Shown piece by piece: positions 24,001 to 38,000 of a DNA stretch of 64,000 nucleotides. The stretch comes from Petrosia ficiformis (taxonomy: Eukaryota > Porifera > Demospongiae > Haplosclerida > Petrosiidae): the NCBI GenBank assembly GCA_947044365.1, contig OX345643.1, positions 3,738,001 through 3,802,000 on the forward strand, read 5' to 3'. How positions within the stretch are numbered: position 1 is the first letter of the stretch; each line of letters starts with the position of its first letter. Both the position numbers and the translations under genes were made by a program. The notes beneath the pieces were generated by a model. It had not been told where the DNA came from. It was given only the letters and a program-made list of their open reading frames with translations, and did not search any database.

Positions 24001-27000
24001 CTACATGTTCACTTTTTGCCTGATGTACCATCACTTATTAATGGTATGGTATTATAATACACATATCAATAATTACTTAGCAGTATTGTTTCACCACTTT
24101 TAGTGTTATGTGTATAACTTCGCACGTTCTTAGAATTTTATAAATTTTTATGATTTAACTAAAATCTACTAAAAGTGTTTTACAATGTATGAATGTAGTT
24201 TGTGTTAACTAACTAAAAATTTTTCACTTTGAACCATTCTAAATGTTCTGGAACTGTTCTAAAATGCTATGTGGAAGTGCTAGACTAGTTTGAGCTACAA
24301 AGCCTATTTCATACCTTATCATTCCTGAAGTAGAACAGTTCTGCAACTGAGTGATAATTCCATCCAAATCCACATACATGACATACATGTAACTGTAATT
24401 AATACATGTTTTAATGATGTTTAATTAATTCTAAACCTAAACCTAATCACACCTATACAAATGTTCCTTTAATTAATGGAACACCGAGGGCCAAACTACT
24501 TGTATTCCACAGAGCAGGTTTTGGAGTGTTAGTGTGAACATACATGTAGTATGAGAGAGTATTAATACATGTACATGTAAATGACATAAATTATGTAACA
24601 GAAGATTCTTTTTACTGTTTCTCACTTGTCTGCTGCTTTTTTTTTAATTTCTAGGTTTACCCAGGATTTTACGATACATGTTTAAAGTACTCTTTCAGTC
24701 GGTGACAATGTTTTGGGTGATATTGAGAAGAACAAAGAAACCTTCCCATACAATTGTACAGGTATGAACAGAATAATTCATTTCTTGGTCTGACAACTAG
24801 TGATGTGAACCTGCATGCTTTATCATAACCTGTTACTGAGATGCATATAACTGGCAATTAACTGGTAACTGAAGAAAAATGTTAAATTATATTTAAAATG
24901 TAAAAGTTTCATGTAGTGATCAGTTAGACAAACATCACATTTACATTTAGATATCGTTTTTTTATACTTGAGATGTACAATAGGTAAGTTTTCATGTAAA
25001 AAGACTAACTTGTTCACGTTATCTGGAGATATGCTGCTTGTTTAGCATTGAAAATGTTGCCTGTTACCCTGCATAAGTGCTCAGATGATGTAGAAATGGC
25101 AACAATGCCCAGGAATGTTTAAGCCATTTTAGCTAGATTAAAGAAAGAGTGCTTGTATAATTTCCACCATTGGAAAGGTTTCTCACTTAGTTTTAAGGAA
25201 GGTTCACCTTTATAGCGACTAATCACAGCTTGCACAAGTTCACTGTGTGATACTGTAGCTGCTCCTATTGAACCAGGTTCAGTCTCAAACTTTTTGCCAA
25301 GTATTTTCTCTAGTGTATTTAACGTCTACTTCTTAGCAAAAGAGAAACTACTAAATCTTCTGTAGCATCTGCTTACACTGTGACTGAAACCATATCCAAA
25401 CTTGTGGTTAACTCGTCAAATACACTATCAAATGTCTATTCTTGGCACAGACCTTGAAATAAAAAATTTTAAATTGTTGGACAAGATGTCAGAACAAGAC
25501 ACAATTTCATCTGCCAACCTCAATATTTAGTGGGACGCTGTTTGCATGCAAAGACTTTTTTTTTTTTTAAACCATTTATTTAGTTTTATACTGACACACA
25601 AACATTCGCTGTACACAAAAAATGATATAAACATATTATGAAAAAATAATAATTACAAAGGGGAAAGAAAGTAAATGACTTATACTAAGTTTTATTCACT
25701 GTCACTGTCACTGTCATTTTGAAGCCAGTCATCCCATTCACTGAGAACATCATTCATAATGGAAGATTTTTTTCTGTTTTAATAACGTTCAAAATGGACA
25801 ATAATCTTTCTAATTTACCATTGGAAGCAGGCGATGAAACCAAAAGTTCTGCTAACTGAAGTACATTTGACCATTTTGAAGCAGACGGCGAATTACAAAA
25901 TTCTCCACTATACACTCTGATAGCTCATTGTAGATAAGGCTATCAACTGATTTGCATGCATAATCAAAGATTCAAATTCAGGTATATTGAGATAGACTCA
26001 GACTCAGCTCCAGCTCCTTCCAAGCGCACCTCAAAGTGTTTAACTAGCCTATCTATGAGAACAACAGGACTATCAACAGGGTCATCATCATGAGGTGAGC
26101 CAGTAACAACCAGTTCCTCCACTATCTTCTGCCAGCCGATAAAAGCAGATAATGATCGTCATGATGTTCAATGTCAAAACACCAGTCTTTAGCTTAGGCA
26201 CAGAGTCACAGCATGTGAATGTGATCATAAGATCCTAGCTGGGTAAATGGTAAGTCCCTAGGTTTCGATGATCATTTCAAAATCAGATGTCAGAAAATGA
26301 GATGTTAGAGATATACATATACATGTATATAGCCAGCTCCAGTTCTGGAAGTCCACATATCAGTGGTAAGGGAAAGCAAATCCTGTTGAGCTACTTGGAT
26401 GTGGATACTATATTTCAACAATCAATTAACTCCATCACAACCTTTCTACGTGGTACATGTACCACATAACATCGTTCTGCTACATGCCTTAAATTCAGAA
26501 AGCCACCATACTAACAGGTCTCATGTCTCTGACTATGAATTTGCTAACAGCGTCAGTCAATGACTTGGCATGTTGTGAACTTGAAGGTAGACTGTCCACT
26601 GGGGTAGAACTGAAGAACATGTCCACTTTCTCTTGTTTATCAAGGCTAGTCTCACCTCTGGAACTGCTAGCAAACAGTTCATAATACAGCAAGAAGTGAC
26701 TTACCCTTAGGTGATTGCGTAGGTTCGTCATACCACCACCATGAGCAACAGACTTCCTGCAAATTTTACATAAACCACAATCAGTCTTAATTAGCTTTCC
26801 AGTTGAATTCTTTTTGAAGCCAAAGTGTTTCCAAACAGCTCCTTATTTTTGCTGTACATCACATCACACATCATTTATACGTGCCACAACCAATTTACTC
26901 ATCCCCAGAATCATGTATATAACCATTTTACTACATGTGTGTATGTGATGCATATGCATGTTGAATATGTAGCTAAGCAATCATAGGGATGGCCATTCTG

Positions 27001-29020
27001 GCCATAAAAATAACACTAATATATTCTTTCTTATCCTCATTCTTAGCATACATGTACATTACATTTCTTTCTTCATACAGACCCCTCCAGCCATTCCTTC
27101 GCAGTTTGTGATGGTTGTGATTTGTTTGCTTCGAGGTAGCAAACTCATTATTGATTACCACAACTATGCATCGAGTTTAATGGCTCTTACTCTTGGGAAG
27201 CAAAGTATTTTGGTTCGATTCACTTCTTTGTGAGTGACTACATGTATGTTGTTAGTTTAGTGATCTAGACCCTCCCCTTTTGACAATCTGACAGCCGGAC
27301 AGCATATTTAAACTGTGGTTAAAATGATGTGGAATAAATCAATGATATAGGCAGTTTATATTTGACCACTATTGCGTGACTGTCCCATATTTCAATGGGG
27401 CAGTAAGCTGACTAGCTTTTAGACCCTTCCTCCTGTGTCAGATTGTCAAAAAGGGGGAGAGTCTAGCTCATTCGACTACTATGTTGTATAAATGATAGAG
27501 AAATTGGTTAGGATTAACCTATGAGCATTGAAGTCCACTGGAAAGAGTAGTTCATTACTTTTGTGATGTATAAAGTTCACATTATCTGTATCCACAATTA
27601 TAAGTTTCCACTGTATAATTATAATATATAATGTGAGAGTAGTGAAAATTAGGTAATAGGAATGGCTATAAATTTATGTATGAATTAAAGTTTAGGTTTT
27701 TTGCCAAAAAATAAATTTTTGCCGTCTTTTTTATGATAATTTCAAATATTAGTTATATAGTTTATAAGGTAGCAAGATACATGTACATGTACATGTAGTG
27801 ATGTACAATGTACTATAAACATACAGTACTTTTTCTAAGACTGTATAGAAAACCCACTTATAAACATTTCTACTTACATGTACCAAAGCATTACCATGCT
27901 TTGTTGTATACTGTGACTGTCATATTTTTATTAATATACTGCTGTCTCTGCAGAATGCTTTATTTTGTCCCCAAACATCTTTACTCATTTGCCTCTCTTG
28001 TAGCCTGCTTCCCAACACCAGTCACTTAAATTTTTGGTAGGGCAGATGATGATCTCTAAAAGTAGCAAAGCAAAGATATGTGGATAGCCTAGGGCGTGGC
28101 TTCTACTAGTGTAATAATTAATTAGTGTCATTTAATTATTTATGTGGGTACTTGATCTCGTTCTATGCATAAATTTTCAGCTATACAGTAATTAAATATT
28201 TTTTTGCATACCTGCAGTATCATGTATTACTGTATGTACATTTTATCTGTCGTTTACTGATCAAAGGTCGCAACACTCTTAGATTTCAAACACTGCCTGT
28301 AGTGGGTAGACATACTCGTACTCTATGGCAGCAGCCGTATGGACACTAATGTTCCCAACATTCCTAATTTGTTAGGTGAATTGTACATTGCCTCCAGCTG
28401 GAAATAGTACATGTACATCTACATGTAATTCATGTACACGTGTAATATACATGTATATCTCTAAAGTCTTAATCTAAAGTACTATTTTTTCATGTTCTTA
28501 TTGTTACTATTAATGTTACAGATATGAGAAGTTTTTCAGTCATTGGGCAGATGCAAGGTTATGTGTTTCCAATGCAATGAAGAAAGACATCCAAAGTAAC
28601 TGGGGAGTCAGGTATAATATTATTATAATTTAGATAATAATTATATATAACCACAGCATGAATAATTCCCTTTGAGGTTAGATGCTCTAATGAGGGATGT
28701 ATATAGTATAAATCCTGGTTTATAGTATGAACTAAGATTTATCACGATTCTTATAGTGGAAACCACAAACAAGTCTCAGACAGCCTAAATTTCGTGCAGC
28801 ATCATTGTGGGTTCACTTCCTGAAGACAGTTTCAGCTATTGTCAGTAATTCAGCTATGAATATGTTTTAAATGTCTATTAATCTATTTAAATACCAAAAT
28901 TATCCTATGAATATGGTTATACACAACACATGTACACCTATTTGTCAAGGTTCATGCTACAATGTATTTAGCATCCCTCGGGATCTAAATACCATGAATC
29001 CTCCAAATAGGTATATAACC

Positions 29021-29060
<40 letters not shown>

Positions 29061-32000
29061 ATAATGAGATTCATAGCCCATACATTTCTATGGGGCGTGT
29101 AAGTTTATATTTCTCATATAAACCTCAAAATAGGTTGATATTTTAAAATATCAACCTTGTGAAACTCGACGGCGATTTCTGACAGACTTAATGACAATCT
29201 CTTGCAGGACAATCCAAGGTATGAATCTCATTCTAAAATATATCAGATATAACATGTTTCATCTGTCTATATGCGTTATATAAACCTGCCAACTCGGATG
29301 ATATCACCCTCGGGCTACGCCCTCGGGTGATATCTTACCTCGTGGCAGGTTTATATAACGCATATAGACCTCTGAAACATGATATATATAACACATATAT
29401 ATATATATATTATATATATATATATATATTATATATATATATATATATATAATATATATATGCATAGTTCATACAAGATTTGTATGTGATTAAATGTTTT
29501 CATTTCTTTTCTATTATCTCAGTTGTATTATAATGTATGATAGACCTCCTTCTATATTTCATCCATTGTCTCTGACAAATAAACATGAGGTTAGAATACA
29601 TGTAAAATAATAATGAATTAGTCATTAAAAATATTATTATGACCTGTTTTGATGCAAATATGGATTTAATATTCCATTAAATTATAACTACAGAATGTAT
29701 TAATGTACAGTTGTGACACTCTGACACATGTGATAAGTAGATACATGTACATGTATACATATACTTGAGTTAGCTGGTATTATTGGTCTCTGTCTTTTCA
29801 CAATCATACAAAAATTACAAATGTTTTTTAAACCATCCAGTTAACTCATATCACACTGTTTGATTGTTTTGATTGTGATGTTTTGTACTGTTACAATTTT
29901 GTGGTCTGAGCCATTATTATTAGAATTCCTAGTTTCAATATTAACTGTACTGTTATTTCAACTTATTTGTAGCTTGAATGGAAATTTAGATTCCCTGAAG
30001 GATGTATCTCTCAGCTAAGCAGGGCTTCATACAGTGGGGTGGGTGGAAAGAGGATATCCCCCACCCCTCATCTTCATTTCAGGCCAAATATACATCAGGA
30101 GTAGTGTGCTAACTGTGCTTTGCATGATCGATTTTTTTTGGCTGTGTAATGTTGTATATATGAACCATGTAAAAGTTGCGAATGGTCATTAAACTTTCCC
30201 TTTCACAAGTGATCCTTTATGTCAACTGACTAAAAACCAAATTAGTGTTAGAATTAGACATATGGCCTAATACAAAAAACTGAAAAATCAGGAATCTAAC
30301 TAGAGAATGAGCCCAAGATTTTCTGATAGCTAGTATATTATTAACACAGTTGATATTGATAGTTGTCTCTTCGTCTTAGTTAAGACGAAGAGACGAGTGC
30401 AACAACCAGGTATATATGTCCACCAAAATTATTTTTTCACTAAATGAATCAAACACATGCCTACTCTGTCCTGTCAAACTCCAAAGACCTGATCTTACTC
30501 TGTTTTGTGGTTATAAATACTCAAAGTTAAATGAATAGTTGTTCATTAATAGGCTTGGCAAACTTCAAGACACATTTTCTCAAAATATTAAAAAATGAAC
30601 ATACCTGGATTAGGCGCTCACCCCTTCACTTATAATTATTGCTATTCCTGAAAATAAGCAAACAGTTGATGAAAATTGTTTTACATTAACAAATCCGATC
30701 CTATCTATTTAATGTCACAGTAAAACAGTCATTTAATGCTTATTATACTGGGTTTGCCTGGTTTGTTAATACCTTTAGAGTGATGTCCAACATTGCCATC
30801 AAAGACTAAGATTACTTTGATACTGATTGAACCCTAACCTACCCTTAACCCTACCCTAAATGAACCACATAATGATTCATAAGATTTTGATGGCAATGTT
30901 GGACATGAATATCCGCCATTACGATTTATTACACTATTATCAAAATGTGTATGAATCCTATTCATTGCTTTACTACAGCTTTTTCTCAAATTATCAAAAA
31001 CAGAACCAGTATTTAAATCAGGTAATGAAGATTCTTCATCTTTAGAGACTGATAGGTATGTCATACGCTAACAGGAATAATATAACTGTATCTCTATCTG
31101 TAAATCTCAGTATAACCTTCAATCATATATACACTTGTTACAAGAAATCAAAACAGAATGACTTGTCACTGACAACTTTCATTACTAGGGAGTCAATAAT
31201 TATAAAATAAAATGGCCCACTTCCCATCCACCCCATAAATGAAAACTTAATGCAATTCCCGAAATGAGGTACATGTATGTGTAAATTGTTGATGTTTGTG
31301 ATAGTTATAGCACATCTACATGTAAGTATGGATGGGCAATATTTTGATAATTGTGATTAAACTTTCCTGTGATAATCATATTTCTGATATTATAGTCACA
31401 TACATTATGTATGTTGTGCCATAGATTAACATTTTCAGTACTATCACATCTAAATCAATTTTTCACCGCTGCTTTCTTGATAAATACAAGTTATCAAATG
31501 AAATCTACATACTGTACAAGTAGGTAAACAATAATTTATAATGATATATCTTGACCTAGTTACCCATCCCTACACCCACACTAAAAGTGTACTGTATCTC
31601 TTTTACAATTGCAAGCCTATAGAGATACAGGTTGTCATTTATAGCCTTTTACCATGATTGCTAATGTAAATGTACACTTAGACTTGGTAACTCCATAAGA
31701 AACTGCAAATTTATTAAGCATACAGAACTCTCCACTCACCAGTACTCAGTTGGCAGTTTATAAATAATCAATCACTTTATTTAATTACATGAGCTAATTT
31801 AATGCACTTGCTTCCATCAGAGAGTCACTAAAAACATTTAATAATCCTGGTTACACCTATTGTACCAAATCTGTTGGTTACATTTCTACATGTATTAACG
31901 AAGTAAATGCTATAGCTTGTTCACATTCATGATAATTAGGATATGATGACTTTATAGTGTATAGTTTAATATCATAAGGTTAATTTAATGTATTGAAATT

Positions 32001-35000
32001 TGACAAACAAAAAAAGAATGAGAAGGATAGTTACATGTATATGAAAATGGTGAATGTAAAAAGATTATTGGTCAATCCAAATTAACATTTTTCTGAGGTC
32101 ATGATAAAAATAAATTTAGTTACATGTAAGTTTATTAGACAGACCCCTTAACTTCAAATGCTAGTTATCAGAGATCTCCCATTATTTGTTACTTGTAGAG
32201 TCCAAACAGTTTTCAGTGAAAGTACTCCAACAGGAGGCAAACTCAGGACTGATAGACCATTTCTGTTAATTAGTAGTACTAGTTGGACAGGTATGATTAT
32301 AAATGATCATACTGATTTATTTAATGTAATCTCTTGTCATACATTGTAGAGGATGAAGATTTCAATATTCTGCTGAACGCTCTTAAAGGTAATTGAAACA
32401 TTACTCTCTTTATGCTTCATTATTACTGCTGTTACACATTACTATACATCGAGAGTATTGGTAGTACTCTCTGTGTAGGAATAGCATGGAAAAAATTTCC
32501 ACCTGTCAATTTCTATTGTAAGTGATGAGCTGAAATCTCTGCTACAATTACAAATATAACTCTTAATACACACATACCTATTGATATCTAGTATTGTTAT
32601 GATTAACACCATCTCCTAGATAGCTGGACATCTTCTTTAAGGTAGAGAACTGGCAAGTAGCAAAACTGGCAAAATCTTCATCATAATATTATTATTTTCC
32701 AGACGAATCACTTTTTGTTTGTTGAACTATCACAATGATTCTAGCACCATTCCAATCGCATTCATTATAACATTCTGGTCTAAAAGTATCAAGGAGATTT
32801 GATGTTGAGTTGGACACCCTTTTTATACGTGTATTCATGAAAAATTGAATTGTATATGCGCATTTGTTTGTGTCTTTAGAACATGGAAACTATCGAGTCC
32901 ACTCTGTGAAAGGAAAGTGCTGGTTACGTTGGAATCATAAGCATATTAATAATTTTTGTAAGTAAATACATTCTTCTCATACTTTTTATTATAATTATGA
33001 TTATAATATTGAACCCGTTGTAATAATCCATAAGCATTGGTTTGGTGAGTGGTTGACACAGTGTCTGACACTGAGACTACAGTTAGACAATGTTGCAAGT
33101 GAAATAGAAAATAGACATCATCTGTTAGTGAAAGAGAATGATCATCAATTCATAAATAATTGATATACACAAAAGACTAACCTTCAATGATGAACAAACC
33201 TTGTAATTGTGCCTATATATGTACATGTATACAATTATGCTGTAAACATTGAACTGTTAATCCAATTATGATTTACATGTATATGATACAAATTATAACT
33301 TACTAGTATTTCTGTAATCTATTCACAAATTATCCAACATTCAGAAAAACAATGGAAACAAGAATAATAAAAAAATTTTGGGACATCAAAACCAAAAAAG
33401 TATGTGAACAAGGTCAGAAAGTTAACGTAGGTCCCAAAATTAAACAAACCACTTCCATATAACCTTACATAAGTAGAGCTCTTTGTTTTTTGCTTTATAG
33501 CAGTGTAGGTACTTATGTAGGGTTATATGGAAGTCGTTTGTTTAATTTTGTATCCTACATTATCTTCCGGTGTTAAGTACCATCCCAACCTTGTTCGCAT
33601 ACATTTTGCATTTTGACATCCTACATCTCTTTCATTTTTAGTTCTTTTTTATTCTTTTGCAAATGTAGTTTTACCTCCCAATATTGTATACATCATAAAT
33701 TATTTTTGAAATCTCTTATTTGGGGAGGTAGTTTAACAATGCCTTGCTGAAATCTATAAACCTCGCCTCGGCAAAATTCCAGCAAACCTATGAACATTAG
33801 CGATTTGAAAATACTACCAGCAGATGTCAAATCATACAAGGATCAAAAGTAACTATAGGCTTTTGCTAAAACCTTTCTGTTTTAAAGTTATGACAATTTC
33901 TGTAACTCACGGTCACCATTTCACAACTTTCAGAAGACGTTTGGTAGCAAAATAGTTTGCTGAAACACGCCTCATCTTGCTTGAAGCCTATCGCTGTTGA
34001 ATAACAGCTTGAAATGAAGTACAATTGAAGTAGTGGCTGCTACAACTTCGAGCTGGGTCTAAGCTTTCTGCCATGACTGTCAATTTCTTCCTCATTTCAT
34101 CCATGTAATTGTTTCCTATAGTCTATTCACACTGAAGAGACACTTCAACTCACATTAATACCTTCAGTATACTTTGTGCTATGATTAAAATTCAAACACC
34201 ATTGGAATCCACACCTTCTGGCGAGTCTAAAAATATCTATAAAAGTATGACATCATTCAGGAAAGGGCAGTTCAGATAATCTCCATGGAGTTCTATTGGC
34301 ATACCAACTGCCACAAAATATGCAATAATTAATTGCGTCACGAGTGTTCGCCCACGCAACGCGTATAATTAATACAATCATTTTATTTCACACAAAACAA
34401 TGCACTGTTATTATTATTATTTAAATAGTATTAATTATTTTATATTATTTTCAACAAAAAGACTTGGATCAACAATGGACCAACAATGGACCATATTGAT
34501 ATATAGAGGAGTTTATTTAGGAATAACCCTCCTAACGGTGTTAACTTGGCGACAAAGTCCACAGAAAGACAGACACTCTCTTTTCAGGAAACAACATGAC
34601 CGCAGCTGGACTCGAACCACAGACCCTTAGATCAGGAGGCTCAAGCTCCAACCACTAAGCCATGCTGCCTCCTTAAACGATGACTAACCACAACATATAT
34701 ACACAAGTGTGTATATGGGACCGTAGTCCTATCAGTTGTGGGAAACCTAAGTTCTATTATAACCCCCTAACATAAAGTGCCGTCAGAATCCGCAGGGTGG
34801 TAAGTCCCACGAATCGACCAGAAAGACCACAATTTCCAAAGTGGACCCCTTAGGCTAGGAGACGTCATCCCTCATTACCCAAGGCTTGGGTAATAGCCAT
34901 TATGATATATAGAGGAGTTTATTTAGGAATAACCCTCCTAACGGTGTTAACTTGGCGACGAAGTCCACAGAAAGACAGACACTCTCTTTTCAGGAAACAA

Positions 35001-38000
35001 CATGACCGCAGCTGGACTCGAACCACAGACCCTTAGATCAAGCTCCAACCACTAAGCCATGCTGCCTCCTTAAAAAACTGTAATTATTCTGTAAACTTTC
35101 AAAATCATCTCAGCTAAATCATGTACATGTATACTTACTTATTTACATTTTTCATACTTATACCAATAAATTAAAACCTGCAATGCATTTTCTACTATGG
35201 TCGTCATTCTTCATCGATGGAATCAGCTGGCTGAGGTGTCATCTCCGCTGGTGTCATCTTTACTGCTACTGTCCTCTTCTTTATTACTATTATTGCTATC
35301 ATCACTGGAGTCTTCATTTACACATATAATAAATTCAAGAACTTTTGCTCTTTGCCTGCTGCTTCTTAAAATACTTATATACGTTACAGATTATCGATTT
35401 TGCAGTGCTGTCTACTCTTTTTCCTCGTCCTGACATTGTTATCTTTCTTCCCTCTCAAAATGGCGCGAACACACGTGGATGATATTCAAGAATGTTATCG
35501 TGACGTAACGGCCCACGAGTATGCTGTACACGTCATATGAAATCGCACAAATTTTCCCGTAATACTTCCGGGTATCTCTTCAACGTGAATAGACTATAAT
35601 TGAAGCCACAAAACCTTTTCCTAATTTCTTAACACTGTGCTTCTTATACTAGGAATTATGTACACTTAGTAGGACTTGGAGTGTAAGTTGTAATGCACAC
35701 ACATATATAATATAATCTCAGTATAATAATTGTATTAATTATTATTACAGTCAAATATTGTCTGCAGTTATTTCCTGTCTGTGACTGAATCATTCTTGTT
35801 TCCTAAATCACACTTGTGGCGAGAGTTCTGCACTTGCGAGTGCATTCATTATAATAAGTAGTTAATAATTTTAATTAATTTGATCAATGTATATTTGGTA
35901 TAATATTATAAGATGGATATATGATCAATTTTTACGATGTAATATGTAGGATTGGACAAAATTTGAGGATCTATCCAAAGTCTTTTGATATACATACTGT
36001 ACATGTACATTTATATCTTTTAATTTTTTACATGCAGTTTACGATGAGAAAGCCAGTAATACACAAGCTCAGTTACCTCAGATGGTTTGTATCATTACTG
36101 GTAGGTGAATAAAACTAGAAGTGTATGTCTGCTTTATTCCATTTCGCTACCTGTGTTTTGCATATCCACATTGTGTATATAATTATAGTGCAGTAGTTAT
36201 TATTACACATTTTGAGAACATTATTATATTTGCCCCACAAAGGGTCTGATGCCTTCGATTCAGTGCTAAAATAAATATCTAACTATTCGAATATTCATTA
36301 ATTATTTTAGTATTCAAATATTTTTTTTGTGTTTCTACACGTATAGAAACTGAACATGTGAAATTCTTATTGAAATGTTGTTTGGTTTCTTGGCTTGTAG
36401 AGAACAAAATGGACACTAACAATACAGAAGCAGTTGTTATAAACATGCATAGTATTTATATACAGTAAATATTCAATTTGTTAAGGAAAACTATTTTCAA
36501 TCTCCCAAAAGCACTATTTGTTTCATGTACTTCAAGTATACAAGTACTGGTTACTTTGTAGTACATGTATTAAATAAAGTATTATGGAATTGTAGGTGGT
36601 GACACAATCATAATATACATGTATACTTATTCTTCTCTTCTATAGGCAAAGGTCCTTTAAAAACGCACTATGAGAATATTATAGTAAAAATGAAGTTTGA
36701 GAATGTGAAGATATGTACAATGTGGTTAGCCAGTGAAGACTATCCAGCATTGTTAGGTAAGTTCTTTGTACTTCTAGTAATTAATCATTACTTTCATGTG
36801 TTTCTGATATGGATGGGATGGGCAACAATTTGTCATATTATTTCTTGGTTATGCCTCACTAATTTTATCACTACATTATGTACTATATCAAGAATTAATC
36901 AAATGAATTAGCTTTTGTGTAATCATACTGTTGACTAATTTTGATGGTGATAAACAAGATTTGTAATTTCAGCTTGTGTCCTATTACAGTATAATTTGAA
37001 GTTACTACCTGTCCTCACATTAAGCACAAAATCAGATGCTGAAATAATTGTCAAAACTTTGTAATAGTTAATATAAATAACTAGATCCTTGAATATGGCA
37101 CATTTTTGCCTGCTCCTATATATTAGGCTTCAATATATGTATATATATATGGTAGTGTATAGTGATGTGTGATATAAAAAAATTTTATATCATCTATCAT
37201 AGACATTTATATCATGATATGATATATATCACGATATAACAATACAATTTCGCAACTAAATATACTTTTTCATAAAATGTTTAAAAACATGAATTTTTTA
37301 AATGAAAGAAATGTGAAATTTAACGAATTTTTAAACATCTATATTGATGCACTCTGAAACTACTCTACATTCCTCCTGCTCCTTCATCTCTCTATATTGT
37401 TGCATTTGTTCCTTCTGTAAATGGTACATTTGATTGGTTGTGTTCCCTGAATAAGCTATAACAGCCGAACATAAGCGACAAGTCAGCTTCTTCTTATCGA
37501 TTATCTTGCTACCATCAGTACAAAAACCAAAATATTTCCATACTTTGCTCTTTCCTTTAGGGTGAGACAAAAGAAAACGACTTGTTTCGGTCTGTTCTAA
37601 GTCGTCTGAAGTAAGTTCAACACGCTCCTCGACCATCTTTGTCCTCGTGGTCAAACTTTATAACACGCCCACTACGTGATACAATTTTTGTATTATCGAT
37701 AGAGCTGCTACGCATATCATATCATATCGCCAATACATCTATCATGATATATCGTCATGTCGCCTATATCGCACATCACTAAGTATAGGTTACATGTAAT
37801 TTCTATCCCAGGATTTATTGAAAAGTACTACTATTTCACTCCCATAGCTAGCTGCTTTACATTGTCTTTTTGAACATGGAAATTACTTGAAATCTCCACT
37901 ACTCAGGCAACATTTTAGGTGTCCTCTTTCACGAGACTCTTATCATATTTAGCTTGTGCTAGATTAGTTCCTACTACTACATGTTGGTCAACTGTAAGAG

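Larger units (their letters stand above)
34119..35596 (-). mobile_element. TA-flanked DNA transposon remnant carrying SINEs, ALG1 intron 9
   Basis: Terminal inverted repeats TATAGTCTATTCAC (34117-34130) and GTGAATAGACTATA (35585-35598), followed inward by GAAGAGA/TCTCTTC, give a 1.48 kb element with a TA target duplication. On the minus strand an ATG at 35434-35436 opens [20 protein letters not shown], a helix-rich basic start like those of HTH proteins encoded by Tc1/mariner-like or related transposons. It stops after about 35 codons. Another frame then gives an acidic Ser/Asp tail ([17 protein letters not shown]). The catalytic middle is missing. Two SINE copies occupy its centre. Confidence 0.6.

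Noticed and set aside
34600..34675. Possible tRNA gene on the minus strand
   Set aside because: The A and B boxes are perfect, but there is no closing acceptor stem or T-arm context after the B box, and the sequence recurs with a common body, so it is a SINE.
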